Shown: positions 8,406-17,004, counted from the first letter of the stretch. The stretch: DNA of 44,915 nt from Candidatus Nanopelagicales bacterium (GCA_017857705.1 JAFMCP010000007.1:1-44915); one strand, 5' to 3'. Numbers and translations are program-made. The notes: generated by a model not told the origin, from the letters alone.

Positions 8406-9557
8406 TCAGGCTCCTTTTGCCATCGCCTGCGCCGTCGTCGCCAGAAGCGTTTCGCCACCGGCAAGCCCGAAAGTGTGCTCTGGTGCCCAATGCACCAGGA
8501 CTCTGTCACCAACACTGGATCGATCTCCAACAATCACATTTTGCTCGAATACCGTAATGTCTTGGCCCCAGGGCAAGGTGATCAAATATTGAGTTGAGAC
8601 TCCTGCGTACGAGACGTCGACGACTGTTCCCTCCAAGGTGTTGTTGCCAATGGGAATTTTTTCGCGGTCGGGAAGATCAAGCACTGTCACCTTTTCTGGG
8701 CGAATGCCAACAATTATTTCGTCACTGGGTGCAGAGTTGCGTTCCACGGGAACTAGAAATTTAATTCCATTCGCCATGACCTCAATCATGTTTGAATCAC
8801 TGGCAACGCGTGTGCCAGCGAATAGATTGGACTGGCCTAAGAAATTCGCGACGAAAACAGTCTTTGGTAATTCATAAATCGAGGCCGGGTCACCCAATTG
8901 CTCGATACGACCAGCGTTCATGACAGCGATCGTGTCAGCCATTGTCATGGCTTCTTCCTGGTCATGGGTTACGTGAACAAAAGTCGTGCCAACTTCGGTT
9001 TGGATCCGCTTAAGTTCTATCTGCATCTGACGACGCAATTTGAGATCAAGGGCTCCCAAAGGTTCATCTAACAACAAAACATCGGGTTCATTAATTAACG
9101 CTCGCGCAACGGCCACGCGCTGTTGTTGTCCGCCAGAGAGTTGATTGGGTTTTCGCCGCGCCATGGGCGCTAATTCGACGAGTTCCAACATCGCATTTAC
9201 TGCGGGCTCAACGTCTTTGACACCTCTGCGACGTAGTCCAAATGCAACATTTTCGAAGATATCCAAGTGTGGGAACAGCGCATATGACTGGAAAACCGTA
9301 TTGACCGGTCGTTGAAAAGCTCGGAGTGAAGTTATGTCATTGTCACCGATGGAAATACGACCCGATGTCGGATCATCCAACCCGGCGACCATGCGCAGAG
9401 TGGTAGTTTTCCCACACCCAGATGCGCCCAGAAGCGCGAAGAATGAACCTGCCGGAATGGTCAATGTGAGGTTGTCCACAGCAGCAACGTCACCGAACAT
9501 CTTGGTCAGATTTTCTAGGTGCAGATCCTCCACATTGCGGTCTCGATCATGAGCCAC
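8406..9557 (-). CDS. potA: Spermidine/putrescine ABC transporter ATP-binding protein PotA
   Basis: Energises polyamine import. Seen in order: Walker A GASGCGKTT, Q-loop FQSYALFPHL, signature LSGGQQQR, Walker B VLLLDEPLGALD, H-loop HVTHDQEEA, then a C-terminal TOBE-like regulatory domain (FLGQSNLF ... GIRPEKV). About 383 residues. A TTG at 9563 is possible, but GTG at 9557 sits six bases after AAGGGG and is the better start. It follows potD across a 75-bp gap that holds a strong stem-loop, so potD may be made in excess over the membrane parts. Confidence 0.93.
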   Translation of the reverse strand: MAHDRDRNVEDLHLENLTKMFGDVAAVDNLTLTIPAGSFFALLGASGCGKTTTLRMVAGLDDPTSGRISIGDNDITSLRAFQRPVNTVFQSYALFPHLDIFENVAFGLRRRGVKDVEPAVNAMLELVELAPMARRKPNQLSGGQQQRVAVARALINEPDVLLLDEPLGALDLKLRRQMQIELKRIQTEVGTTFVHVTHDQEEAMTMADTIAVMNAGRIEQLGDPASIYELPKTVFVANFLGQSNLFAGTRVASDSNMIEVMANGIKFLVPVERNSAPSDEIIVGIRPEKVTVLDLPDREKIPIGNNTLEGTVVDVSYAGVSTQYLITLPWGQDITVFEQNVIVGDRSSVGDRVLVHWAPEHTFGLAGGETLLATTAQAMAKGA

Positions 9558-9592
9558 TCGCAACCCCTTTTTATGTTAAATATTCGCCAAAA

Positions 9593-9627
9593 TGTGGAGG
9601 GTTCACAAACCGTGTGAACCCTCCACA
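9593..9627 (-). terminator. Intercistronic stem-loop between potD and potA
   Basis: Perfect 14-bp inverted repeat, TGTGGAGGGTTCAC and GTGAACCCTCCACA, with a 7-nt loop. Read on the minus strand it is followed by ATTTT, as in a leaky intrinsic terminator. Placed directly after potD, it probably terminates part of the transcripts or protects the potD mRNA 3' end, giving more binding protein than permease and ATPase. Confidence 0.75.
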
Positions 9628-9632
9628 AAACA

Positions 9633-10847
9633 CTAGTTTCCAGTTGCCCTTTGGAATAGTCGTTCATAAGCTTCATTTTGCTCAGACGTCAGTTCCATGA
9701 AGACATATGCCGAATCGAGCACCGCTGCTGAGGGGAAAATCCATTCACTTGTGGCCAGTGCCGGGTCAATTTTTTCCATCACAGCCTGGGCACCCTCTAC
9801 AGGGCAGAGATAATTGACCCAAGCGGCAACCTCCGCAGCCACTTCAGGGTCATAGTAATAATTCATTACTTTCTCGGCATTTTTCTTGTGCTGTGCCAGA
9901 GAAGGAATCAACATGTTGTCAGTCCACAACGTGCCTCCACTTTCTGGCAGGCTGAAGCCGAAATCTTCACCGAGGGCAATGACATCTCCGGACCACCCGA
10001 TAACAGCAATGACATCGCCGCTATCCATGGCTGCGATGTAGTCATTTCCGGTAACTTGGCGAATCTGTCCATTGTCTACCTGCTTGGTTAGTGCCGAAAT
10101 CGCCTCTTCGAATTGGGTATCCGTGAACTCAGAAGGGTTGTATCCCAACCAAGCGAGAATGCAACCCATGGTGTCCCGCATTTCTGAAAGAACCGTGATT
10201 CGACCCTTCAGCGCAGGATCAAAAAGTTGATCCAGCGAGACTAGCGAGTCCTTACCCGTTGCTTCCCTTAAGGCGGGAACGTTGTACCCCAAGCCGGCAA
10301 AGCCGGACTGCCACGGCAAGGAGTAACTACGGTCAATGTCGAATTCAACCGCAGAAAGTCGAGGGATCAGGTTCACCGAATTGGGGATGTTCGCCTTGTC
10401 TAATTTCTGGGCAAATCCACTTTGAATCCATTGCGCCGCCATCCAGTCCGTGAGGACAACAATGTCTCGGCCAATATCTCGACCCTGTTCAAGTTGGGTG
10501 CGCACCTTGGCAAAAAACTCATTATTGTCATTAATATCTTCGGTGTAGGTGACATCGATTCCCGTTGAAGACTGGAATGCTTCCAGGGTCGGGTAGGTAC
10601 CTGCCTCTTCATCGGTATCGAGATAAGACGGCCAGTTCGACCAATTAACCAGCATCGCCGTGTCGGACATATCTTCGGCAGACGAGGCTTCCGTGGAACC
10701 GCCCGAACTCGTCCCGCAAGCAGTCGCGAGCATGGCCGCTCCACCAATACCTGCGGCCTGAAGCAGCCTGCGGCGTGACACTGAAGATCGCATGCCATGG
10801 GCCATCGCTGCAATTGCTTCTGGACGGTGTGAATTCTGTGAATTCAT
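9633..10847 (-). CDS. potD: Polyamine-binding lipoprotein PotD, Tat-exported
   Basis: Substrate-binding protein of the polyamine importer, 404 residues. The N-terminus carries a twin-arginine signal (SRRRLL, residues 24-29) and a lipobox LATAC (C44), so it should be folded before export and then lipid-anchored. The mature part has the PotD-like pattern NWSNWPSYLDTD, then FAKVRTQLEQGRDIGRDIVVLTDWM, and late motifs on SGDVIAVIGWSGD and LWTDNMLIPSLAQHKKNAEKVMNYYYDPE. Start ATG with AAAGGA upstream. It is the first gene of the potDABC / oxidase / agmatinase operon. The exact polyamine cannot be read from sequence. Confidence 0.92.
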   Translation of the reverse strand: MNSQNSHRPEAIAAMAHGMRSSVSRRRLLQAAGIGGAAMLATACGTSSGGSTEASSAEDMSDTAMLVNWSNWPSYLDTDEEAGTYPTLEAFQSSTGIDVTYTEDINDNNEFFAKVRTQLEQGRDIGRDIVVLTDWMAAQWIQSGFAQKLDKANIPNSVNLIPRLSAVEFDIDRSYSLPWQSGFAGLGYNVPALREATGKDSLVSLDQLFDPALKGRITVLSEMRDTMGCILAWLGYNPSEFTDTQFEEAISALTKQVDNGQIRQVTGNDYIAAMDSGDVIAVIGWSGDVIALGEDFGFSLPESGGTLWTDNMLIPSLAQHKKNAEKVMNYYYDPEVAAEVAAWVNYLCPVEGAQAVMEKIDPALATSEWIFPSAAVLDSAYVFMELTSEQNEAYERLFQRATGN

Positions 10848-10881
10848 TGAATTTCCTTTCGAGCGCTCATGTTAACTTTCC

Positions 10882-10919
10882 ATTTATGCATTGCCATTTT
10901 ATTTATGCACTGCCATTTG
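10882..10919. repeat. Tandem 19-bp repeat upstream of potD
   Basis: Two adjacent copies of atttatgcaNtgccattt differing at one internal base and at the final base. They begin about 35 bp upstream of the potD start. The 19-bp period is near two helical turns, so both copies would face the same side of the DNA. On the minus strand each copy contains TGCATAAAT, which also resembles a -10 box. Confidence 0.6.
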
Positions 10920-11146
10920 TGACCTGCCGTTTTCAATTCCATCACTGCTTTTTAAATTTCGCCAAGAACTCTTGCATCATGCTATTGCATTGGAAGCCAA
11001 TATCGGGGCTTAAACGCTATCCAAATTCAACTAGGTCGCACCTCACCTGCGCTCCCTTGCTGTCAACATTAGCGATCAATATGAATGAGCAACAAATTGT
11101 TGTATCAGGAAAAGGACAGATCACATTTATGTAACAAGGTGAAAAT

Positions 11147-11164
11147 AATATGTGTGCGCATATT
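11147..11164. promoter_or_regulatory. Inverted repeat upstream of the pyrimidine operon
   Basis: AATATG, 6-nt spacer, CATATT: perfect 6-bp arms, about 77 bp upstream of the first gene of the operon at 11241. Candidate operator or activator site; the binding protein is unknown. Confidence 0.35.
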
Positions 11165-11240
11165 TTAGTCCGTAAACTGTTGGTTATATAGATTCTCGCT
11201 AGGTCCAACATGCTGTAATTCACTGGAGATGGAGTATTAA

Positions 11241-12077
11241 ATGAGTGTTGTTCGCGCTGCGGTAGTTCAAACTGATTGGACCGGCGACAAAGAGTCCATG
11301 ATTGTCAAGCACGAACAATATGCACGAGAGGCTGCTGCGGCCGGAGTTAAAGTCATTTGTTTCCAGGAGCTCTTTTATGGACCGTACTTCTGCCAGGTTC
11401 AAGATGCCGAATTCTACGCTTACGCTGAAGCCATTCCTGGCCCGATCACTGAGCGCTTTCAAGCGTTGGCTCGCGAACTCGAGATGGTCATGGTTTTGCC
11501 CATGTACGAAGATGCAGGTCCAGGTTTCCTTTACAACACGGCGGCTGTAATTGATGCAGACGGCAGCTACCTTGGGAAATACCGCAAACAGCACATTCCG
11601 CACGTAAAGGGCTTCTGGGAGAAGTTTTACTTCCGCCCAGGAAATGGTGGTTACCCCGTTTTTGATACAGCTGTAGGAAAAATTGGGGTTTATATTTGCT
11701 ATGACCGGCATTTCCCAGAGGGTTGGAGGGCTCTTGGTCTTAATGGTGCCCAAATTGTTTTCAACCCTTCAGCCACATCTCGTGGGTTATCCGAGTATCT
11801 ATGGAGCATCGAACAACCAGCCGCGGCTGTTGCCAACGAATATTATGTTGGGGCAATTAACCGAGTGGGTATTGAGGATCTGGGCGACGATGACTTCTAT
11901 GGTCAGTCGTACTTCGTGGATCCAGAAGGCAGTTACGTAGGAGAAAAAGGTGATCCCCACAAGTCGGAGCTCGTGATACGAGACCTTGATCTAGAGCTGA
12001 TTACCACGGTGCGAACCCGTTGGCAGTTTTACCGTGACCGTCGCCCCGATGCCTATCAAGATTTAACCCGGCCCTAA
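11241..12077 (+). CDS. Beta-ureidopropionase (carbon-nitrogen hydrolase)
   Basis: Nitrilase-superfamily amidohydrolase, 278 residues. The catalytic triad is visible: E43 (CFQELFYGPYF), K116 (YRKQHIPH) and C153 (YICYDRHFPE). The segment FNPSATSRGLSEYLW ... AINRVG matches the animal beta-ureidopropionase pattern closely. The enzyme hydrolyses N-carbamoyl-beta-alanine to beta-alanine, CO2 and ammonia. It is the first gene of the operon and lies 41 bp before dihydropyrimidinase, its pathway partner. N-carbamoylputrescine amidase has the same fold and would suit the nearby polyamine genes, but no agmatine deiminase is present and the dihydropyrimidinase next door decides for the pyrimidine role. 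ATG with a GGAG site. Confidence 0.85.
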   Translation: MSVVRAAVVQTDWTGDKESMIVKHEQYAREAAAAGVKVICFQELFYGPYFCQVQDAEFYAYAEAIPGPITERFQALARELEMVMVLPMYEDAGPGFLYNTAAVIDADGSYLGKYRKQHIPHVKGFWEKFYFRPGNGGYPVFDTAVGKIGVYICYDRHFPEGWRALGLNGAQIVFNPSATSRGLSEYLWSIEQPAAAVANEYYVGAINRVGIEDLGDDDFYGQSYFVDPEGSYVGEKGDPHKSELVIRDLDLELITTVRTRWQFYRDRRPDAYQDLTRP

Positions 12078-12118
12078 AACGCTAATCAGAAAGTCCCCGC
12101 CAAGTCTGAAGGATTGCC

Positions 12119-13537
12119 ATGACGATATTAATCAAGAACGGCCAAGTTGTTTCCCCGCAGGGCGCCATTGCGGCAGATGTTTTGGTTGATGGCGAAAAAA
12201 TCGTGGCTGTTTTCGCGCCCGGTGACACGTCTTTAGGAGGCGGATTAGCTTCGAACGCCGACACGGTAATCGATGCCGCTGGAAAATACGTGATTCCCGG
12301 TGGCGTTGACGCACACACCCATATGGAATTGCCCTTTGGCGGAACTTACGCCTCTGACACCTTTGACACGGGGACACTTGCAGCTGCATGGGGTGGTACT
12401 ACCACCATCATCGATTTCGCCGTTCAAAAAACTGGCGAAAGGGTGCAGGACTGTCTTGCTGCTTGGCATGAAAAAGCCAGCGGAAACACCCACATTGATT
12501 ACGCATTTCACCAGATCCTTGGCGGCGTAGATGACGAATCGCTCAAGGCCATGGACGAACTCGTTAATGAAGGTATAACCAGTTTTAAATTATTTATGGC
12601 CTATCCGGGTGTCTATTACAGTGATGACGGCCAGATATTGCGGGCGATGCAAGCCGCCTCCAATAACGGCAGCATGATCATGATGCATGCGGAGAACGGA
12701 ATAGCGATTGATGTATTAGTGGCCCAAGCCCTAGCTGAAGGCAAGACCGATCCCAAGTACCACTCCCTCACGCGGCCATGGGAAACAGAGGCCGAAGCAA
12801 CAAATCGGGCGATCATGCTCTCCCGGATCACGGGGGCGCCTCTTTACATCGTTCACATGTCAGCAAAACAGGCCGTACAAGTTTTGCAGTCAGCCAAAAA
12901 TGAAGGTTTGAATGTCTTCGGTGAAACGTGTCCACAATATCTTTACCTCTCACTCGAGGAACAACTTTCACAGCCTGGATTCGAGGGCGCCAAATGGGTA
13001 TGTTCCACTCCCCTTCGTTCAAAGGCTGAAGGTCACCAAGAAGAACTGTGGAAATACCTTCGAACGAATGACCTATCCATCGTCAGCACTGACCATTGCC
13101 CGTTTTGCTTTAAAGAGCAAAAGGAATTGGGTCTGGGGAACTTCTCTGCAATCCCCAACGGCATTGGCTCAGTTGAGCATCGCCTTGACCTTCTCTACCA
13201 GGGTGTTGTTAACGGCCACATTTCCCTTGCCCGGTGGGTGGAAATCTGTTCCACAACTCCAGCCCGCATGTTTGGCCTTTACCCACAAAAGGGCGTCATC
13301 GCCCCCGGATCGGACGCCGACATTGTCATATACGACCCAGCAGGCCGGACTGAGATTGGTTTTCACAAGACGCACCACATGAACATGGATCACTCAGCGT
13401 GGGAAGGGTTCAATATCGACGGACATGTTGACACTGTCATTTCACGAGGCAAAGTCGTTGTTGACAACAACACTTACCTTGGCCAAAAGGGGCACGGTAA
13501 GTTTCTCAAGCGGGGACTCAGCCAATACTTGATTTAG
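12119..13537 (+). CDS. hydA: Dihydropyrimidinase / D-hydantoinase
   Basis: Metal-dependent cyclic amidohydrolase, 472 residues. It opens 5,6-dihydrouracil or dihydrothymine to the N-carbamoyl amino acid and often hydrolyses hydantoins. Seen: HTH metal motif (H66, H68 in GGVDAHTHMELP), the lysine that becomes carboxylated (K157 in TSFKLFMAYPG), H190 in MMHAENG, the IVHMSAKQA strand, and the late aspartate in STDHCPF. These are all ligands of the binuclear zinc site. It sits between the ureidopropionase and the semialdehyde dehydrogenase in one operon. Start ATG with AAGGA. Substrate range (dihydropyrimidine versus hydantoin) cannot be set by sequence; the downstream gene order favours dihydropyrimidine. 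Confidence 0.92.
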   Translation: MTILIKNGQVVSPQGAIAADVLVDGEKIVAVFAPGDTSLGGGLASNADTVIDAAGKYVIPGGVDAHTHMELPFGGTYASDTFDTGTLAAAWGGTTTIIDFAVQKTGERVQDCLAAWHEKASGNTHIDYAFHQILGGVDDESLKAMDELVNEGITSFKLFMAYPGVYYSDDGQILRAMQAASNNGSMIMMHAENGIAIDVLVAQALAEGKTDPKYHSLTRPWETEAEATNRAIMLSRITGAPLYIVHMSAKQAVQVLQSAKNEGLNVFGETCPQYLYLSLEEQLSQPGFEGAKWVCSTPLRSKAEGHQEELWKYLRTNDLSIVSTDHCPFCFKEQKELGLGNFSAIPNGIGSVEHRLDLLYQGVVNGHISLARWVEICSTTPARMFGLYPQKGVIAPGSDADIVIYDPAGRTEIGFHKTHHMNMDHSAWEGFNIDGHVDTVISRGKVVVDNNTYLGQKGHGKFLKRGLSQYLI

Positions 13538-13586
13538 TCCCCTCAGGTAGTCCAACACATGCCACATGAGAATCAAGGAGATGCAC

Positions 13587-15074
13587 ATGCGCACCATTCC
13601 CCATTGGATTAACGGCCAAGAAGTTGTCCCGGCCTCAGGAAATTTCGGACCAGTATTCGATCCTTCAACAGGGGAACAGCAAGCGCAGGTATGTCTTGCC
13701 AGCACTGCTGAAATGGACTCAGCAATAGCCACAGCAAAAGCAGCCTTTCCTGCGTGGCGCTTGACCTCACTCTCTCGCAAGTCGGAAATTCTGTTTCGTT
13801 TTCGTGAGTTGGTTGTTGCCAATCGGGATGAAATTGCCCGACTCGTTTCTATCGAACATGGCAAGGTCCCCAGCGATGCAGCCGGTGAATTAGCTCGCGG
13901 AATTGAAAACATTGAGTTTTCCTGCGGCATCCCTACTCACATGAAGGGTGGGTTCAGCGAGCAAGTTTCCGGCGGTATTGATGTTTACTCAATCAAGCAA
14001 CCCCTCGGCGTTGTTGCTGGGATCACCCCTTTCAACTTTCCAGCGATGGTTCCACTCTGGATGTTCACCAATGCGATTGCCACCGGAAACACTTTCATTC
14101 TCAAGCCCAGTGAAAAAGATCCGTCTGTCACGGTATTTATGGCCAAATTACTTAAGGAAGCAGGCCTACCTGATGGCGTATTCAATATCGTTCACGGAGA
14201 CAAGGTCGCAGTAGATGCAATTCTGAATCATCCAGATATCGCTGCCGTGAGCTTCGTTGGCTCAACCCCAATTGCCAAATATATTTATTCAACCGGAACA
14301 GCGAATGGAAAGCGTGTTCAAGCACTGGGTGGGGCCAAGAACCACATGGTTGTCCTGCCAGATGCAGATATAAATATGGCAGCCGATGCCTCTGTTAGTG
14401 CCGGATTCGGCTCCGCTGGCGAACGGTGCATGGCAATCTCCGTGGTTGTTGCCGTCGGCGACATTGCCGATCCCCTGATTGACGCGATTTCTACGCGCAT
14501 TCCCGCCTTGAAGGTGGGGCCGGGTACTGACCCTGTGAACGAGATGGGTCCATTGATCACTGGAGAACACCGCGACAAGGTTGCCTCTTACATCGCCGGT
14601 GCAGCTGCAGAGGGTGCAACAGTCGTAATTGATGGTCGCGAAGGAGCACTCCCAGAAAAGGGCTACTTCCTTAACCCATCACTCATTGATCATGTTCGAC
14701 CCGGAATGAAAGTTTACGATGAAGAGATCTTCGGCCCTGTCCTCTCAGTTATTCGCGTTGATACATACGAGGAAGCCGTCACGCTGATCAACGACCATCA
14801 ATATGGAAACGGCACGGCAATCTTCACCCGCGATGGTGGAGCCGCCCGCCAGTTCCAGTTTGATATTCAGGTGGGAATGGTTGGCATAAACGTACCCATC
14901 CCAGTACCAGTGGGCTACTACAGCTTTGGAGGCTGGAAGTCTTCGATTTTCGGTGACGCCAACATGTATGGACCTGCCGGTATTGAGTTTTACACCCATA
15001 CCAAGACAGTCACTTCGCGGTGGCCTGATCCTTCAACAAGTTCTGTCGACCTGGGATTCCCTCAGACTCGTTAA
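13587..15074 (+). CDS. mmsA: CoA-acylating (methyl)malonate-semialdehyde dehydrogenase
   Basis: Aldehyde dehydrogenase superfamily, 495 residues from the chosen start. It oxidises malonate semialdehyde to acetyl-CoA and methylmalonate semialdehyde to propionyl-CoA with NAD and CoA, losing CO2. Catalytic cysteine is C281 in GSAGERCMA. The usual general-base region reads ALGGAKNHM in place of E-LGGK, the hallmark of the CoA-dependent family. The ATG at 13587 is preceded by AAGGAG with a 6-base spacer, so I prefer it over the in-frame ATG at 13566. In this operon it would dispose of malonate semialdehyde made from beta-alanine, completing uracil carbon breakdown to acetyl-CoA. Confidence 0.9.
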   Translation: MRTIPHWINGQEVVPASGNFGPVFDPSTGEQQAQVCLASTAEMDSAIATAKAAFPAWRLTSLSRKSEILFRFRELVVANRDEIARLVSIEHGKVPSDAAGELARGIENIEFSCGIPTHMKGGFSEQVSGGIDVYSIKQPLGVVAGITPFNFPAMVPLWMFTNAIATGNTFILKPSEKDPSVTVFMAKLLKEAGLPDGVFNIVHGDKVAVDAILNHPDIAAVSFVGSTPIAKYIYSTGTANGKRVQALGGAKNHMVVLPDADINMAADASVSAGFGSAGERCMAISVVVAVGDIADPLIDAISTRIPALKVGPGTDPVNEMGPLITGEHRDKVASYIAGAAAEGATVVIDGREGALPEKGYFLNPSLIDHVRPGMKVYDEEIFGPVLSVIRVDTYEEAVTLINDHQYGNGTAIFTRDGGAARQFQFDIQVGMVGINVPIPVPVGYYSFGGWKSSIFGDANMYGPAGIEFYTHTKTVTSRWPDPSTSSVDLGFPQTR

Positions 15075-15112
15075 ACATTTCGAAAACTATTCACTCACGA
15101 AAGGTTGAAGTC

Positions 15113-16132
15113 ATGGATTTTGGTGTGGTTATGCAATGCACTCCCCCTGCTGCACGGGTCGTTGATCTTGCACGTAAGGCGGAAACATATGGTTTCAAAT
15201 ACGTCTGGACCTTCGACTCACATATTTTGTGGGAAGAGCCTTACGTCATCTATAGCAAGATTCTCAACGAAACACGCAACATAACTATCGGACCAATGGT
15301 GACGAACCCGGCTACTCGGGACATCACTGTCACAGCATCAGTATTTGCGACATTGAACGAGATGTATGGCAATCGAACGGTGATCGGAATTGGCCGAGGT
15401 GACTCCGCCGTTCGGGTAACCAACGGCAAGCCAGTAACCGTTGCAGAGCTTCGCGAAGCTGTTGTTAATCTCAAGGGTTTAGTCAATGGCGAGTCCGTTG
15501 ATTACAACGGCAATGACATCCGTCTCCCCTGGGCAGCTGAAAGCCGCACTCCCGTATGGGTGGCTGCCTACGGTCCAAAAGTACTTGCGTTAACGGGTGA
15601 AGTAGGCGACGGGTTCATTCTTCAACTTGCCGACCCTTCCATCGCTGAATGGACCATCAAGGCAGTAAAAGATGCAGCCAAGGCTGCTGGACGTGATCCA
15701 GACGCTGTGAAAATTTGTGTGGCTGCCCCTGCATACGTAACCGACGATGTGGCTCACGCCCGCGACCAGCTCCGCTGGTTCGGCGGAATGGTCGGTAATC
15801 ACGTGGCCGACATTGTCGATCGGTACGGAGAGGGCGGTGGGGCCGTGCCACAGGCCCTCACCGACTACATCAAGGGCAGAAAAGGTTACGACTACAACGA
15901 TCACGGTCAAGCCGGAAATACCCACACCGATTTTGTTCCCGACGAAATCATTGATCGTTTTTGCATCATAGGTCCGGTTGAAGAGCAGATTCGACGCCTT
16001 GAAGAACTCAAGTCACTTGGCGTTGACCAATTCGCCCTGTACCTCCAGCATGATGATAAAGATCACACGATGGCAGAGTATGGAGAAAAAGTCATTCCTG
16101 CTGTTTCAGAAAAGCGCAAAGCAAAAGAGTAA
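15113..16132 (+). CDS. Luciferase-like flavoprotein of uncharacterised function (LLM, CPS_4043-type)
   Basis: 339-residue TIM-barrel flavin-dependent oxidoreductase of the bacterial luciferase-like family. From memory it matches the group called TIGR03842 (F420-dependent oxidoreductase, CPS_4043 family): N-terminal MDFGVVMQ, WTFDSHILWEEPYVIYS, TIGPMVTNPATRD, IGIGRGDSAVRV, PVWVAAYGPKVL, DGFILQLAD, and a C-terminal LGVDQFALYLQHDD. The enzyme class uses FMN or F420, but the true cofactor and reaction here are not known. It lies 38 bp after mmsA and two bases before the permease gene. That position implies a step in use of the imported compound, possibly an oxidation or reduction before dihydropyrimidinase. 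It does not resemble RutA closely. Confidence 0.85.
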   Translation: MDFGVVMQCTPPAARVVDLARKAETYGFKYVWTFDSHILWEEPYVIYSKILNETRNITIGPMVTNPATRDITVTASVFATLNEMYGNRTVIGIGRGDSAVRVTNGKPVTVAELREAVVNLKGLVNGESVDYNGNDIRLPWAAESRTPVWVAAYGPKVLALTGEVGDGFILQLADPSIAEWTIKAVKDAAKAAGRDPDAVKICVAAPAYVTDDVAHARDQLRWFGGMVGNHVADIVDRYGEGGGAVPQALTDYIKGRKGYDYNDHGQAGNTHTDFVPDEIIDRFCIIGPVEEQIRRLEELKSLGVDQFALYLQHDDKDHTMAEYGEKVIPAVSEKRKAKE

Positions 16133-16134
16133 AG

Positions 16135-17004
16135 ATGGCTTCAACTCGTGGTCGCGTTTCCAAGGGATTTGTTTCATTTTTGTGGGCTCTCGCAGGCGTG
16201 CTTCTCATAGCAATAATGTGGGAACTCACAAAAATTTTGGGAACGCTAATCGATCTTCCCTTTAATACATCCGATCAGGCAATGCCACATATTTGGACCA
16301 TGTTTTCCGCTTTCACTATGCCTGAAGTGAGAGGTTCAGAAACAACAGTCTTTCAAGCAGTCCTATCCGCGGCAACCTACTCATTGATGTTGGCATTGGG
16401 TGGGTTTGTCATTGGTGTTTCTGTTGGGCTACTTCTCGCAATAATCATGCAGAGATTTTTGTTTTTTGAGCGCGGGCTGCTGCCATTCGTGATCGCCTCG
16501 CAAACAGTTCCTCTTATTGCCTTGGCACCACTGATTGTCGGAATTGGAAATCAAATTAGTTTTGGACCAATTCAGTGGTCAACCACTTATTCCGTGATGT
16601 TCATCGCGGCCTACTTGGCTTTCTTCCCGTTGTCTATTGGTGCACTTCGCGGTTTACAGGCACCCAGCGCAACATCGCTTGAACTAATGCGATCCTACGC
16701 TGCAACAAACAATAAGGTTTTGTGGAAATTACGCTTCCCAGCAAGTATTCCCTATCTTGTTCCTGCACTCAAGGTTTCAGCTGCGGCTGCTGTAGTCGGC
16801 ACTGTTGTTGCCGAAATCTCAACAGGTGTTCGAGGTGGGATCGGGCGACTAATGGTCGAATATGCCCGCGAGACGACTGCGCAGCCAGCAAAAGTCTATG
16901 TGGCAGTTTTCGGCGCCATCATGTTAGGGCTTGTCGTGACAGCCGCAATTACCGCAATTGATGTATTACTCACTCGGAATCTTCCTAAGAAAGGTCTGGC
17001 ATGA
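16135..17004 (+). CDS. ABC transporter permease, SsuC/TauC type (first of two)
   Basis: 289 residues, about six membrane segments. The EAA-type loop reads LELMRSYAATNNKVLWKLRFPASIPYLVPALKVSAAAAVVGTVVAE, as in nitrate/sulfonate/taurine-type importers. It starts two bases after the flavoprotein stop and overlaps the ATPase by 4 bp (ATGA). With the second permease at 17825 it should form a heterodimeric channel. Confidence 0.88.
   Translation: MASTRGRVSKGFVSFLWALAGVLLIAIMWELTKILGTLIDLPFNTSDQAMPHIWTMFSAFTMPEVRGSETTVFQAVLSAATYSLMLALGGFVIGVSVGLLLAIIMQRFLFFERGLLPFVIASQTVPLIALAPLIVGIGNQISFGPIQWSTTYSVMFIAAYLAFFPLSIGALRGLQAPSATSLELMRSYAATNNKVLWKLRFPASIPYLVPALKVSAAAAVVGTVVAEISTGVRGGIGRLMVEYARETTAQPAKVYVAVFGAIMLGLVVTAAITAIDVLLTRNLPKKGLA

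Larger units (their letters stand above)
10848..11240. promoter_or_regulatory. 393-bp divergent control region, potD / pyrimidine operon
   Basis: No credible gene is present; short frames here have no recognisable protein. It should hold both the minus-strand promoter of potD and the plus-strand promoter of the ureidopropionase operon. Visible elements are a GAGCGCTC palindrome (10861-10868), a tandem 19-bp repeat (10882-10919), ATTGG-AAG-CCAAT (10989-11001), AACAA-A-TTGTT (11091-11101) and AATATG-N6-CATATT (11147-11164). The density of short palindromes suggests several bound regulators. I could not fix -35/-10 pairs with confidence. Confidence 0.55.

Noticed and set aside
8404-8490. Longer potB start overlapping potA by 85 bp
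   Set aside because: A GTG at 8403 has a proper AAGGAG site; the longer head is low-complexity and not PotB-like.
11220-11753. 177-codon minus-strand open frame over the ureidopropionase gene
   Set aside because: It is antisense to a gene with a full catalytic triad, has no ribosome site and no recognisable protein pattern.
11241-12077. N-carbamoylputrescine amidase for the polyamine pathway
   Set aside because: The family fits, but no agmatine deiminase is present, an agmatinase already covers agmatine, and dihydropyrimidinase is the next gene.
12912-13382. 156-codon plus-strand open frame inside the dihydropyrimidinase gene
   Set aside because: Out-of-frame shadow of dihydropyrimidinase; composition is not protein-like.
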